From Okapia johnstoni (taxonomy: Eukaryota > Chordata > Mammalia > Artiodactyla > Giraffidae): a stretch of 64,000 bases of DNA. This document shows positions 1 to 10,134 of the stretch, in pieces; the stretch's first letter is position 1, and the number at the start of each line of letters is the position of its first letter. A program made the position numbers and the translations under genes. Under the pieces are notes generated by a model. It made no database searches and had not been told where the DNA came from. It worked only from the letters and a program-made list of their open reading frames with translations. Location of the stretch: the NCBI GenBank assembly GCA_024291935.2, contig JAGTYA010000024.1, forward strand, positions 186,001 through 250,000. Direction: 5' to 3'.

Positions 1-183
1 CGGGCTGAAAAAACAACTGCCCAGCGCAGACCACCCCGTCATTGGCCTCGCCCGCCCTCAACCGTCCCCCCCGCCCCCTCGGCAGGAAACCTCTTACTGC
101 GGCCTAAAAGTCACTCCGGCCGCTCCCTTCTCTGACCCTCGCTTCCCACAACTGTTGTCACTCGAGCTGCTCCCTAGTTTCCA

Positions 184-348
184 TTTCCGGGCCGTTCCCT
201 GGCCCCGGAGCCTCCCCTCTCCCGGTTTCCGGGCCCCCCATCCCATTTCCGGGGAACCCTGGCCGTCTTTCACACCCCCCACCTGCACTTCCGGCCCCCC
301 ACTTTCTGTCTTCCTAGACGCCCTCCAAGCTCCAAAGCCCACTTCCGG
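184..348. promoter_or_regulatory. Cluster of five ETS-type motifs
   Basis: TTTCCGG occurs at 184-190, 226-232 and 246-252, and ACTTCCGG (reverse of CCGGAAGT, the strong ETS/GABPA form) at 287-294 and 341-348. All lie in the same orientation within 165 bp of the CpG island. Binding is inferred from motif identity only. Confidence 0.5.
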
Positions 349-445
349 CCCCCCCCACCACACACACGACACCCGCCGGGCTCCCCCAGACCCCGCACGC
401 CTTTACCCCCCGGGTTCCGTGAAGCGGCCCTCCTCATGGTTGGCC

Positions 446-460
446 GGGGGGGGGGGGGGG
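446..460 (+). repeat. Run of 15 G
   Basis: An uninterrupted G homopolymer inside the CpG island. Such runs are length-variable and can form G-quadruplexes. Confidence 0.9.
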
Positions 461-1110
461 CACCCAGCGCCCCGCCCCCTTCACCTCCCACCCCCGGCTC
501 CCGCCCAGCCCCGGGTCCCTTCCAGCCGCGGTCTCTCTCCCTCGAGCGCCTAACCCGTCAACCCCTGGCCCAGTCCCTCCACGGACTCGCCGCCGCCGCC
601 GGGAACAGGCCGAGCGTGGAGGGCGGAGGAGGGGGCCCGAATTGCGGCGATGACACAACCGGGCTTTCTGGGACTTTCTGTTCCAATCCTCCCCTCACCA
701 CCACCCCCCCCCACACCCTTCAGCCCCTCAACACAGCCCCCTCCCCCCTCAGGCCTGGCCCCGCCGCCGCTCGGAACTGCGCCCCAATTACCTAGTTGGG
801 CCCCAAAGTCTCCGGTCCGGACTCGGTGGCGCGGCAGTAACTTCCTCCTCGCTCCCCCCACCCCCCCCCCAAGCGGCGGCGGCAAGTGTCCCGAGGAGGA
901 GCCGGCCAGGGAGGGGAGAAAGGGAGGATTTCTTTTCCAGGGTAGGGTTTAATTACGGGAGATTTTGTACATCTTATCGCGGGCTTTTACGTGTATACCA
1001 AGGCCACATCAAAAAAAACCTTCCTTGTTTCGGGGAGGAATTGAGCGTTGGGAGCTTTCCCCTTACCTTTTTGGAGCCCCTTCTATCCCATTGGAAAGAG
1101 CGCGAGGCGG

Positions 1111-3294
1111 GGGGTGGTACAAAAATGTTTCAGCTGCTCTGCGCGTCAGCCCCACCCATGAATGACATCTGCTCTACAACAATAAGACCGCGGATTATGT
1201 TATCGCTCTAGTAACCATCGGCCTATTTTTCTGACTACTTGAGCTGTTTAAGCTGGGCTTTTGTGAACGATATATTGTGCCCACGAAACTTACCAAGTTG
1301 AACTGGGCCTTCACTCGGAACTCGTTTCTGATTTCCTGGCTGAGTTTACTTAACACCTGTCACCGAGATACTCGTGCACCTTGCACTTTTCCTAGATGGT
1401 ATTCCTGTAAAATGAAATTTAGGATTCTGTATAACGTACTTATTTTGGTGCACGTATTGGCTGTTTCGTCAGTTTTTCCAAGAGCACTTCAATAAAGTAA
1501 ACATTTTTGTAGCTTCAAAAGCATCTTTTAAAAAAGGAGTAATGTGTATTTTACTTTTGTATCTAAGATTTCTAAATATTACATGCGTAATGTCAATATT
1601 ACAAACGTGATAGCCTGTCGAACTTAAATTTTTAGTTAAACACTTCATAAGAAATGTTTGCACGTTGAACTGGGAGTTCCTAAAGGCTGAAATTTGCTTT
1701 TTTTGTACATTTATTTTAGGATTGACTATTTTCCATTTGCTTTAAGATGTATGATCCTAACAGTTCTTCACATCTAGCATGAATGATTGAAAGCAGTATC
1801 ATATGTATTCTGACTTCATTTTCTATTTTATCTACTTCAAATAAGTTAGAATGTTCTGATTTTCATTTTACAGTCATTTCCGTAACTTGTCTTTAAAAAT
1901 TGTTTTTGAGTGTTTCTTTTCCTGTTACACTCAATGTTGTAAGCCTCAACAAACTGAACACTGTTTACCTTTGTTTTTTTTATAAAATTAACCGTAGGAG
2001 TCCTCCTGGTATTACTTTTCCCCAAGAATGGTTCTGTTGTTGGTGTTCTTCAGACTTTACTCCTTGGCCTGACTTGGGCACATGCCTTCTTCCAAACACT
2101 CTCATGAAATTTTTCTTGCCCCACCCCCCAGTATTATTCTTTTTTTTCCCTCTCTTTCTTTTTCTTTTTTTTTTTAACACATCAAAAACTCTTGTCTATT
2201 TCAGGCCCTATATTGTTTCTGTCTGTTGCTTGTGTATAAAATTCTTTTCAAGTTCTGATCCTTTTGTTTTTTTAAAGCAGACTGAGTATATTCAAGTTCT
2301 GCTGGTGAAAGTTAATCTCAAATCTGATTAATTCACTCTCTTGTTAAAGTAAAACTTCTTGTAAAAAGTAGTAAACCCCAAAAATAGTCTTTTCAGTCAA
2401 ATGTCTTGAGAATATGTTATTTTCTGACCACAATGTAATTTTTCTAAGCCTCAACCCAGGAGACTAAACATCCAGTGAGAGATGATCTGACATAAATAAG
2501 TACTAAAAGACTAGAATTACAATGTGTTTTATAAAATGGACTTTTCTCTGGAGTGACTTGTTAAAATTGATTCCTGTGCATTTCTTCTCTCACTTTCTTT
2601 CTGCATTTATTCCCCCAAATGATATATATTATCCAAAATATCCTCCAGATTTAGATGGATGCTTCTTTTACTGATTCCCTTTTTTATTCTTTTTCATTGC
2701 TTTTATTTTTGTTTGCTTTAAATCCAAATAGCTGCACATTTGACATGGATTTAAAGGCAGATAGATCTCTCATTAGAGCATGATACCATTGTCATAGTCC
2801 AAAATATGTAAAATGTTGTACGTTAGTATTTCCTTTGTCTTCTTGCTTATACCGTGACATCAAGTACATGCTTGTAGAGACATTCCCAGTTAACAGCTTG
2901 ATGCCATGATTTTTTTTTTCTTTCAAAAAAGGAACTTAGAGAATATAGCTTGAGGTTAATATAGCTTAATTCTCAAATCTGATCTTTTTAATGATGTTCC
3001 AAAGGTGTAGAAAAATCAGTGTCCTGCTTTCTAAATCAAAGATTTACCCAAGTATTCCTACTCTAGTTTTAGTAGCATATATTATATTGGGTTCTAATCC
3101 TTTGAAAACTAGCAGATTCATAGTTAGGAACAGAAGGAATCTTGAATATAGTTCAGACCAGGGATATTTCACTTAGTTTCTAAGAAAGTCTTATGTTGTG
3201 TTTCTGAATGAAGATCCTTTCCTTTATTTTAAATCTGCAACTTGTAGTTTATTGTGGGGATGCAAAATATAAGAGGATTCCTGCCTTCAATGCA
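1111..3294. other. No gene or repeat recognised
   Basis: The base composition falls from the GC-rich island to AT-rich sequence with many stops in all frames. Apart from the T-rich tract at 2137-2175 I see no repeat family, RNA gene or exon. Confidence 0.6.
2137..2175 (+). repeat. T-rich pyrimidine tract
   Basis: Almost pure T with scattered C over about 39 bp. It is low-complexity sequence, and the frames that cross it are artefacts. Confidence 0.8.
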
Positions 3295-3425
3295 GTTTAT
3301 CATTCCTTCAACAAAAATTGAGCACCTTTTTGTGCAAGTACCTTTCCAGATTCAGAGAATCATCAGTGAACCAAACAAAGGTCCCTCCTCTCCTGAAGCA
3401 TATAGTTTAGTGGGAAGAATATAGG
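3295..3425 (-). mobile_element. L2 LINE 3'-end fragment
   Basis: Reads like the antisense of the L2 3' end (CTTCAACAAAAATTGAGCAC, then a GTGAACCAAACAAAGGTCCC-like stretch and AGTGGGAAGA). It is strongly diverged. Confidence 0.6.
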
Positions 3426-3974
3426 TAAGTGACTTGTTTTCTATAAACACTCTAATGCTTTAACTTTTGTTTTAAGTACAAAGGAAGTTCTTGAGGAATT
3501 GCCAAGTTAGTTAATGAATAGCTCAAACATTTTAAAATCTATGAGTCCAGAGGAAGCAAAAATCACTTTAGACTATGAGGTGCAGGAGAGCACTATGACA
3601 AGTTTTTTACTCTTGAAATTCCGTCTTATTTGTCCCCTTGAAATAGAAGTGTTGCTTAAGGTGGTCAGAACTAGTGACTTGGGTTTAATACGACAAATAC
3701 TGGAAAACTGCTAGAAACACTAATCATGTGCTAAGTAGATAAGAGTTGGCGGATATGGCCTGTTGCTCCTAAAAACACAGGTGGTTGCCCCAAGAGCACA
3801 AGTATGTTATAGTCACTCCAGCAGATGAAAGAAGGATGAAGAATTATGAAATAGGTTAGTCTTATTTTATCTATTTCATTAAATCTTAGAACTCCCAAAA
3901 AGACATCTGAAGTTAATGTCATCTGGGAAAAAAAAAAATCTGAAAACTCACTCCCCCAAAGTGGCAAATATTTT
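3426..3974. other. No feature recognised
   Basis: AT-rich sequence. A 66-codon frame at 3514-3714 has no splice signals or familiar motif and is not called. Confidence 0.5.
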
Positions 3975-4252
3975 TGACATGCAATGGCACCCCACTCCAG
4001 TACTCTTGCCTGGAAACTCCCATGGATGGTGGAGCCTGGTAGGCTGCAGTCCATGGGGTCTCGAAGAGTCGGACACGACTGAGTGACTTCACTTTCACTT
4101 TTCACTTTCATGCTCTGGAGAAGGAACTGGCAACCCACTCCAGTGTTCTTGCCTGGAGAATCCCAGGGACAGGGGAGCCTGGTGGGCTGCCGTCTATGGG
4201 GTCGCACCGAGTCGGACATGACTGAAGCGACTTAGCAGCAGCAGCAGCAGAG
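3975..4252 (+). mobile_element. BovA2 SINE with (AGC)n tail
   Basis: Two tandem A-units, each running from a GGCAACCCACTCCAGT-like start to a GAGTCGGACATGACTGA-like end, joined by a CACTTTCACTTTTCACTTTC linker. The tail is a trinucleotide run (AGCAGCAGCAGCAGCAG). No clear TSD is seen. Confidence 0.93.
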
Positions 4253-4563
4253 CTGTAGCACTGATAAACGGAGAACACCTGAGGTCCCATGCCAGTCTGT
4301 GACAGGAAGCTGTCATTTCAATGACTTCTGAAAAAGGAATTAAAACTAGACTTGGTGGCAGTTGTTTGAAAGAGACTTCACAACAAAGAATTATGCTGCT
4401 GACGCTTCAATCCACTGACCAATTTGAAAGATTTAAAATTTAGTGCAGTCTAATAAAAACGTCAATCCAAACACACTTTGGCCTAGCATATCCATATCTA
4501 GGATTTTATATCCAAAAATGTTTTCACATGTGTACAAGGATATGTGAGCAAGAATGTCCACCA
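4253..4563 (+). other. Weak L1-like sequence upstream of the U6 copy
   Basis: Mostly unassigned. The last ~85 bases (a CCATATCTAGGATTTTATAT-like motif, then a tract on a cooling spell of TACAAGGATATGTGAGC type) recall the 3' part of L1 ORF2 in sense orientation. The call is tentative. Confidence 0.3.
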
Positions 4564-4670
4564 GTCCTCAATTCAGCAGCATATATACTAAGATTGGAAG
4601 AATACAGAGACGATTAGCATGGCCCCTGCACAAGGATGACATGCAAATTCGTGAGGCATTTCATATTTTT
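4564..4670 (+). pseudogene. U6 spliceosomal snRNA pseudogene
   Basis: Full length: 107 nt, the usual U6 size, aligning end to end with mammalian U6 without gaps and with about 14 differences by my count (roughly 87% identity). U6 is the catalytic snRNA of the major spliceosome. The ACAGAGA box and the following GATTAGC (AGC triad region) are intact, as are GGCCCCTGC and GATGACATGCAAATTCGTGA. Substitutions sit mostly in the 5' stem-loop and the 3' end (GTGAGGCATTTCAT). The usual U6 upstream promoter (PSE and TATA at fixed spacing) is not seen, and an L1-like tail follows directly. A retrotransposed pseudogene is therefore more likely than a working gene. Confidence 0.92.
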
Positions 4671-4732
4671 GTCAGAAAACAATAAAATTTTGTAAAGCAA
4701 CTATCCTTCAATAAAAAAATAAATTAAAAAAA
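4671..4732 (+). mobile_element. L1-type 3' tail fused to the U6 copy
   Basis: A GTAAAGCAACTATCCTTCAA motif followed by an A-rich tail. It resembles the end of the L1 at 34801 (GCAAAGCAACTATACTCTGA). U6-L1 joins arise by template switching during L1 reverse transcription. Confidence 0.6.
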
Positions 4733-4815
4733 TCACACACCCCCAAAAAACAATGAATGTACACCAAAGTAAAATAATTGTAAAAATATCTTTCCGTAAA
4801 CTACTATGCAATCTT

Positions 4816-4935
4816 GGGACTTCCCAGAAGGTCCAGTGGTTAACACTCCACCCTTCTACTCAGGGGGCAGGGGTTCAATCCCTGGTCTGGGAACTAAGAT
4901 CCTATATGGCACAAGGCGCTGGCAAAAATAAGAAG
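4816..4935 (+). mobile_element. CHR-2 SINE
   Basis: Starts GGGACTTCCCAGAAGGTCCA, with the B-box-like GGTTCAATCCCTGG and GGGAACTAAGATCC, and an A-rich end. Confidence 0.88.
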
Positions 4936-5627
4936 ATGAAAAATATTATGCAGTCTATTGAAAAAGATGTGAAAGATCTCTTATTTTTTCAGTTGACCAA
5001 ATCTTAAGCAAGGAAAGCAGGGTTAAACATAATATGATCCCATTTAAAAAAAGAGCACCAATGATTTTTATTTTGTTTTGAATAAATGTTAGAGGGAAAA
5101 GCTAGAGGAATTCCCTCTTAACAGATAGGGTTATGGATTGCTTTTGCTTTCTCCATTACATATTTCTGAAAGATCTGCAGTTTTCCTACAGAAGTATTTT
5201 TATAATCAGAGAAAAGCAATAAAGGTTTAAAATGAAAACACAGAGAACTCTTCCTCTGAGAAGTTGCCCTCCTCCGTGTATCATCTTCCTCCTGTTTCAC
5301 TGTTTGACCAGTGCTACCTTTGAGCCACCTCCCACACTAAACCATGGGCCACATCAACAACTGTGTCACCAAGATCCTGCTGTGTTGTACTTGGGGGGGG
5401 GGGGGGGCGTCACACAGTGCAGAAATAATGTTTATTCCAGAAATTCAGAGGAGGTGCAAGAGGGTTAACAGTTGCTTGTAAAATTTTAAGGAGATCTTAC
5501 TGAAACTCCTGGCCTTATGTTTTTGCTTTCAATGTAAGTAGTAATTACTTTTGAAAAACTAAGGGACAGCCCACCCTTGCCTTGTTGGATGTGTGATTGT
5601 ACTAATGAGCTATAAAAGAGACGTGGA
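4936..5627. other. No gene recognised; contains a G15 run
   Basis: Unassigned sequence. Short frames on both strands at 5118-5470 lack splice signals or family motifs. Confidence 0.5.
5393..5407 (+). repeat. Run of 15 G
   Basis: A second uninterrupted 15-base G homopolymer, here in AT-rich surroundings and outside any island. Confidence 0.9.
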
Positions 5628-5774
5628 GGGAATTCCCTTTTGGTCCAGTGGTTAGGACTCGGTGCTTTCACTGCTGTGTCCGGATTCCTTCCCTGGTCAG
5701 AGAAGTAACCTGACTAACTAAACTAGCCTTCGATGCCCTGGCTGCGAGCATCGAAGCCAAAAAAAAAAAAAAAA
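5628..5774 (+). mobile_element. CHR-2 SINE with unusual 3' hairpin
   Basis: Head GGAATTCCCTTTTGGTCCAG and poly-A end at 5759-5774. The usual region after the B box is replaced by a segment with 9-bp inverted arms, CTTCGATGC at 5728-5736 and GCATCGAAG at 5748-5756. Confidence 0.85.
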
Positions 5775-5852
5775 GAGAGAGAGGTGGAGAATAAAGTAAG
5801 GCAAAGGTGGTTTACTGAAGAGATTTATTTGCCCTCCAGTAAAGCTTAAAGA

Positions 5853-6060
5853 GGGCTTCCCTGGTAACTCAGACTGTAAAGAATCTGCCTGTAATGTGGG
5901 AGACCAGAGTTCAGTCCCTGGATTGGGAAGCTCTCCTGGAGAAGGGAATGGCAACCCACTCCAGTATTCTTGCCTAGAGAATCCCATGGACAGAGGAGCC
6001 TTGTGGGCTTCAGTCCATGGAGTCCACAAAGAGTCGGACATGACTGAGTTATTAACACTT
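5853..6060 (+). mobile_element. Bov-tA SINE, TSD intact
   Basis: A complete element from GGCTTCCCTGGTAACTCAGA to a GACATGACTGAGT-like end. It is flanked by a perfect 13-bp TSD, TAAAGCTTAAAGA, at 5840-5852 and 6061-6073. Confidence 0.96.
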
Positions 6061-6073
6061 TAAAGCTTAAAGA

Positions 6074-6494
6074 ATGAAATTTCATAAGGAAATTGAAATC
6101 ATATCAAATAGACATCCACATTACACATTTCTGGGAACTTGAATGGGAGGCACCCAGCTTGGTATTATGATGTTATTTTCCCAGGGGACTCAGGCACCCC
6201 TAAATCACCCTCTGCTATAGCCACGCCCCCCTCCACATAAGAGTCACATGAGTGGAGAAGATAAAGCAGAGGCAAGTAAACAGGTCTGCCCTTACTCCTT
6301 CCTTGTCCTTAGTGGACTTGCCGCTGATGGAACTTGACAGCCATGGTGCGTCTTCTACCCAGTGCCCACCAGCCAGCACCAAAATGTTTCTACACAGAAA
6401 AAGCTACTGCTGCTCTTTTTAAAAAGTCCAAAGCACAGCGGAGTGCTTCCATTCACACGTTTTCCTCTCGCCAGTTGCTGAAGGCCAGACTCAC
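6074..6494. other. No feature recognised
   Basis: Mixed composition. A 105-codon plus-strand frame (6334-6651) overlaps the minus-strand candidate exon but has no fitting splice signals. Confidence 0.5.
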
Positions 6495-6744
6495 CCCGCT
6501 CTTCTTCAGGTGTCTCTCAAAGGCCCTCATTTCTCCCGCTGCCTGCAAAGATGAGCTTTTCCCTTCTTGGCTGCCTTTTAGGACTTTCCGCCCAGCCCTG
6601 CACAGGGCCCTCATCCAGGAGTGTTTGGGTTTTTCCTCCCACTCGTCCTGACAGTAGCACCTGAGGTGAACATACCCTTCCCTGCCCTGCAGGTTCAGCC
6701 AGGTATTCGTGCCTCCCACGTGATTCCTCTCCTGTTCCTCATAT
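6495..6744 (-). CDS. Candidate internal exon, unknown protein
   Basis: I do not recognise the protein. On the minus strand an acceptor (CTGGTGTTTCAG, then ATATGAGG) opens a 250-nt segment that ends at a strong donor (GAAGAGCGGG, then GTGAGTCTGG). The frame is open throughout: one carried-over base, then exactly 83 codons. The peptide is charged and aromatic-rich: YEEQERNHVGG near its start, GYVHLRCYCQDEWEEKPKH in the middle and RAFERHLKKSG at the end. It has no low complexity and no repeat match. Composition and both splice sites are exon-like, but no neighbouring exon is evident within several kb, so a chance frame or a decayed exon remains possible. Confidence 0.33.
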
Positions 6745-7174
6745 CTGAAACACCAGAAAAATGATCCCCAGCCCGGGACACTTCAGAATGGGCCCCAATC
6801 GAGTTGTGAAATCACTTTTAATCAGAAATGTAAATTCCTATTAATTTTTTAAAGTGGCCTATGGCACTTTTCAGAGGAGAGGGAGAAAATAATACCAACA
6901 AGGTGGTTAGAGTTTTTAAAATAACAATATTCAGTACTTTATTATAACCTAGTCTTCAAATGGGCTCCTAAATCCTCACTTCAAAATTACATGAGAACTA
7001 GCCAGAGCTCCAGGATTGGCTTCTCCCAGGTAAATCACTCATTCAGCATCTCTGAGTGCCTACTCAACCTGGGCAGTTAATTTGGTCTCACCCTCCATTG
7101 ACCAGGTTTGCCTCCTAATTATATGGGGCAGTAGAGCACTTAATTGAGAGTCACTGAGTCATGGATCCTTTTAT
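6745..7174. other. No feature recognised
   Basis: Unassigned. A CATTCAGCATCTCTGAGTGC motif near 7042 is faintly L2-like. Confidence 0.4.
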
Positions 7175-7300
7175 TCCTTCTGCTAGCTTGCAAGCCCTTG
7201 ACCTGGGGCAAGACACTTAATTTGTCTCTGCCCCAGTAGCCTCATCAACATAATAAGGTTACTAGTGTAAGAGATCACTAAGGTTTATTCCATCTCTGAA
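7175..7300 (+). mobile_element. MIR SINE core
   Basis: Shows the MIR core order: a GACCTGGGGCAAGACACTTA stretch, CTGCCCCAGTAGCCTCATC, then ATAATAAGGTTACTAGTG. Confidence 0.75.
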
Positions 7301-7919
7301 ATGCTGTTTCATGTGAAAGGAGCGTTTGACCCTAGGAAAAAAGCACTAAAAAAAAAAATTTTTTTTCTTTAAATTAAGCATGCCTTGCAGATCTTGTATT
7401 AGTGGCTTTATGACCTGTTGTAAGCTTCACCTGCCTGAGGTTTCATGTCTTCATCTGTAAAAACGAGCAGTTTATCCCTGGGCTGCTTCACACATCGTGG
7501 TGAGAACCAAAAAATATCAAAAGCACTCTGGGCCAGGGTTTCTCAAAGAGAGGTCGTGATCAAATAAGACTGGAAAATCCTGGGTTCAGCACAATTCTAT
7601 TTGCTTTTCTTCTCCAAAATTTCTCAGAGGCTTTCAAGTCCTGCTGTGCAACAGGATTTCTCCGAGAGGAAACAGCAGGGCAAACTTTTCCTACCAGCAC
7701 GTGACTCCCTAACCCTTTTCCCTCTGAGCGTTGCAGGATCTGAGTTTCTGTGGTTGCCCTTTGGAAAACACCCAGCAGTGGGCCAACACCCACTTCAACA
7801 CCAAAGACTGAAGAAATATATCTGTTGGGCATTTGTGTAGCCTTACCTTCTTCCAACGCCAAGCCAAACTTCACTTTTCCGTGAAAACGATTGTTCTAAC
7901 TGGTTAGTCATCTCAGGAC
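7301..7919. other. No gene recognised
   Basis: Includes an A11T8 tract near 7348-7370. Overlapping frames at 7560-7874 (minus) and 7601-7840 (plus) are mutual shadows without splice context. Confidence 0.5.
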
Positions 7920-8315
7920 TGTTACTTTATTTATTCTTACTATCATCTTATGTTTCCACACAGAAATATCTATTGATGTCTTGACTGGGATTGTAATGCA
8001 TGTGTAGGTTCCATTTGTGGTGAACTAACATCTTTGCAATGCCAGATTTTCAATCCGAAAACATAGTATTTCCTTCCTTTTAGAATTTTTTAGATATACT
8101 GAGGTTTGCTCAAAGATTTCTTACAGTGTAGAAATGTTACATATATCTTGTTAGCATTCTAGGTGTTTGACTTTTTTTTGTTCTATTGTAAGTTAAACTC
8201 CTTTTTGCAATTGGATTTTCTGTTGTTTTTCGCTCCTAGTAAATTTCCTTTCATCTAGTAATCTTGCTAACTCACTTACTAATTCTGGTAATTTTTGATT
8301 CTTTTATCTTTTCTT
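7920..8315 (-). mobile_element. L1 ORF2 fragment
   Basis: Antisense L1 reverse-transcriptase-region sequence (GGGATTGTAATGCATGTGTAG, AACATCTTTGCAATGCCAGA), strongly diverged. Confidence 0.55.
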
Positions 8316-9296
8316 CCAGTTTTATTGAGATATATTTGACATACAGCACATATGTATGTACAACATAATGGTTTAACTGACATACATTAGGAAATGACTC
8401 CCACAGCGAGCTTAGAGAATATCCATCTTCTCATATTGATACAAGATAAAAGATTTCTTAGGAGAACTCTTAGTATTTACTCTTTTAAAACATATATATA
8501 ACATACGACAGTTTTTAACAGATTAATCTTGTTAATCCTTAGTACTTATTTATCTCAGACTGGAATTTTGTTCCTTTTGACCACCTTCATCCAGTTCCTC
8601 CTATCTCCAGTCCCCAATTCTGGTAACCACAAGTCTGATCTCTTTTTCTGTTAAGTTTCTTTGTTTTTTGAAGTTTAATTGACCTAAAATACTATGTTAA
8701 TTCCTGATGCACGAAATAGTGATTACATGTTTCTATACATTACAAAATGATCACCATGATAAATCTAGTTACCATCTGTCACCATACAAAGCTATTACAT
8801 GATTATTGACTGTATTCCCCACTCTGTACATTTCATGCCTGCAGCTCATTTATTTTACAACTGGAAATTTGTACCTCTTAATTTCTCTTATGTATTCCAT
8901 TCATACTCCCATCTCCTTCCCCTCTGTCAACTCTTAATACCTCCTTGCTCTCTATGACTCTGTTTTGTTACATTTGATTAATTTGTTTTTCAGATAACGC
9001 ATATAAGTGAAATCATACAGTATTTGTCTTTTTCTAACTTTTTCACTTAGCATACTACTCTCTAGGGCCATTCATGTCACAGATAGCAATATTTCATTCT
9101 TATATGGCCGAGTAATACTCCATTATACATATAGACCACATCTTCTTTATCTAGTTCATCTGATGATGGACACTTAGGTTGCTTCCATATTCTAGCTGTT
9201 GTGAATAATCCTGCAATGAACAAAGAAGTGCATGTATCTTTTCAAATTAGTTTCTGTTTTCTTTAGAAAAATACTCAGGAGTGGAATTGCTAGATC
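8316..9296 (-). mobile_element. L1 3' part, left portion
   Basis: Antisense L1 from the 3' UTR (TTTTATTGAGATATATTTGA) towards ORF2 (GAGTAATACTCCATTATACA, TGATGATGGACACTTAGGTT). It breaks at GCTAGATCA where BovB sequence begins and resumes at 10135. Confidence 0.85.
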
Positions 9297-9836
9297 AAAG
9301 ACACTTGCTCCTTGGAAGAAAAGCTATGACAAACCTAGACAGAATATTAAAAAGCAGACATTACTTTGCCTACAAAGGTGCATATAGTCAAAGCTATAGT
9401 TTTTCCAGTAGTCATGTATGGATGTGAGAGTTGGACCATAAGGAAAGCTGAGCACTGAAGAATTGATGCTTTTGAACTGTGGTGTTGGAGAAGACTCTTG
9501 AGAGTCCCTTGGACAACAAGGAGATCCAACCAGTCCATCCTAAAGGAAATCAGTCCTGAATATTCTTTGGAAGGACTGATGCTGAAGCTGAAGCTCCAAT
9601 ATTTTGGCCACCTGATGCAAAGACCTGACTCATTGGAAAAGACCCTGATGCTGGGAAAAATTGAGGGCAGGAGGAGAAGGGGACAACAGAGCATGAGATG
9701 GTTGGATGGCATCACCGACTCGATGGACATGAGTTTGAGCAAGCTCCAGGAGTTGGTGATGGACAGAGAGGCCTGGCGTGCTGCAGTCCGTGAGGTCACA
9801 AAGAGTCGGACATGACTGACCAAGTGAACTAAACTG
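9297..9836 (+). mobile_element. BovB LINE 3' end, first copy
   Basis: A 5'-truncated sense BovB with the end of the reverse-transcriptase frame (ESWTIRKAEH-like, then [18 protein letters not shown], with point stops) and the 3' A-unit region ending GAACTAAACTG. It is inserted in an L1. Confidence 0.93.
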
Positions 9837-9843
9837 ATGGTAG

Positions 9844-10134
9844 GTCAATCCTTAAGAAAGCCAACCCTGAATATTCATCGGAAGGACTGTTGCTGAAGCT
9901 GAAACTGCAATATTTCAGCCACCTGATGCAGGAGCCAACTCACTGGGAAAAGTCCCTGATGCTGGGAAAGATTAAAGGCAAAAGAAGAAGGGCGTGGCAG
10001 AGGACAAGATGGATGGTGTCACTGACTCTAGATGAATCTTCACAAACTCCGGGAGGTGGTAGAAGACAGTGCTGCCGTGCTACAATCCATGAGGTCGCAA
10101 AGAGTCAGACTTAGCAACTGAACAACAACAACAA
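9844..10134 (+). mobile_element. BovB LINE 3' end, second adjacent copy
   Basis: An independent, shorter sense copy from GTCAATCCTTAAGAAAGCCA to the AACAACAACAAC tail. ATGGTAG stands on both sides (9837-9843 and 10135-10141) and reads as its TSD; the L1 resumes there. Confidence 0.92.

Larger units (their letters stand above)
1..1110. promoter_or_regulatory. CpG-rich promoter-like island, left edge cut by window
   Basis: Very GC-rich and rich in CpG, unlike the AT-rich DNA that follows. It holds GC boxes (CCCCGCCCCC near 69-78 and 469-479), an inverted CCAAT (ATTGG) at 41-45 and another at 1090-1094, a short GCC run near 588-601, and five TTCCGG motifs. No TATA box stands out. This is the pattern of a TATA-less housekeeping-type promoter. 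Direction is undecided: no exon with a clear splice donor is visible on either strand, so the gene may lie left of the window on the minus strand. Confidence 0.75.

Noticed and set aside
155..885. Long overlapping frames on both strands in the GC-rich start (up to 132 codons)
   Set aside because: Proline/glycine/arginine-rich frames open on several phases at once are expected from CpG-island composition; no splice or Kozak support.
1900..2331. 143-codon plus-strand frame
   Set aside because: It crosses a long T-rich tract (a run of F and L) and has no exon signals.
4816..4935. tRNA gene, because CHR and Bov-tA heads contain B-box-like GGTTCRATCC
   Set aside because: The heads are decayed tRNA-like SINE promoters without a cloverleaf or anticodon arm.
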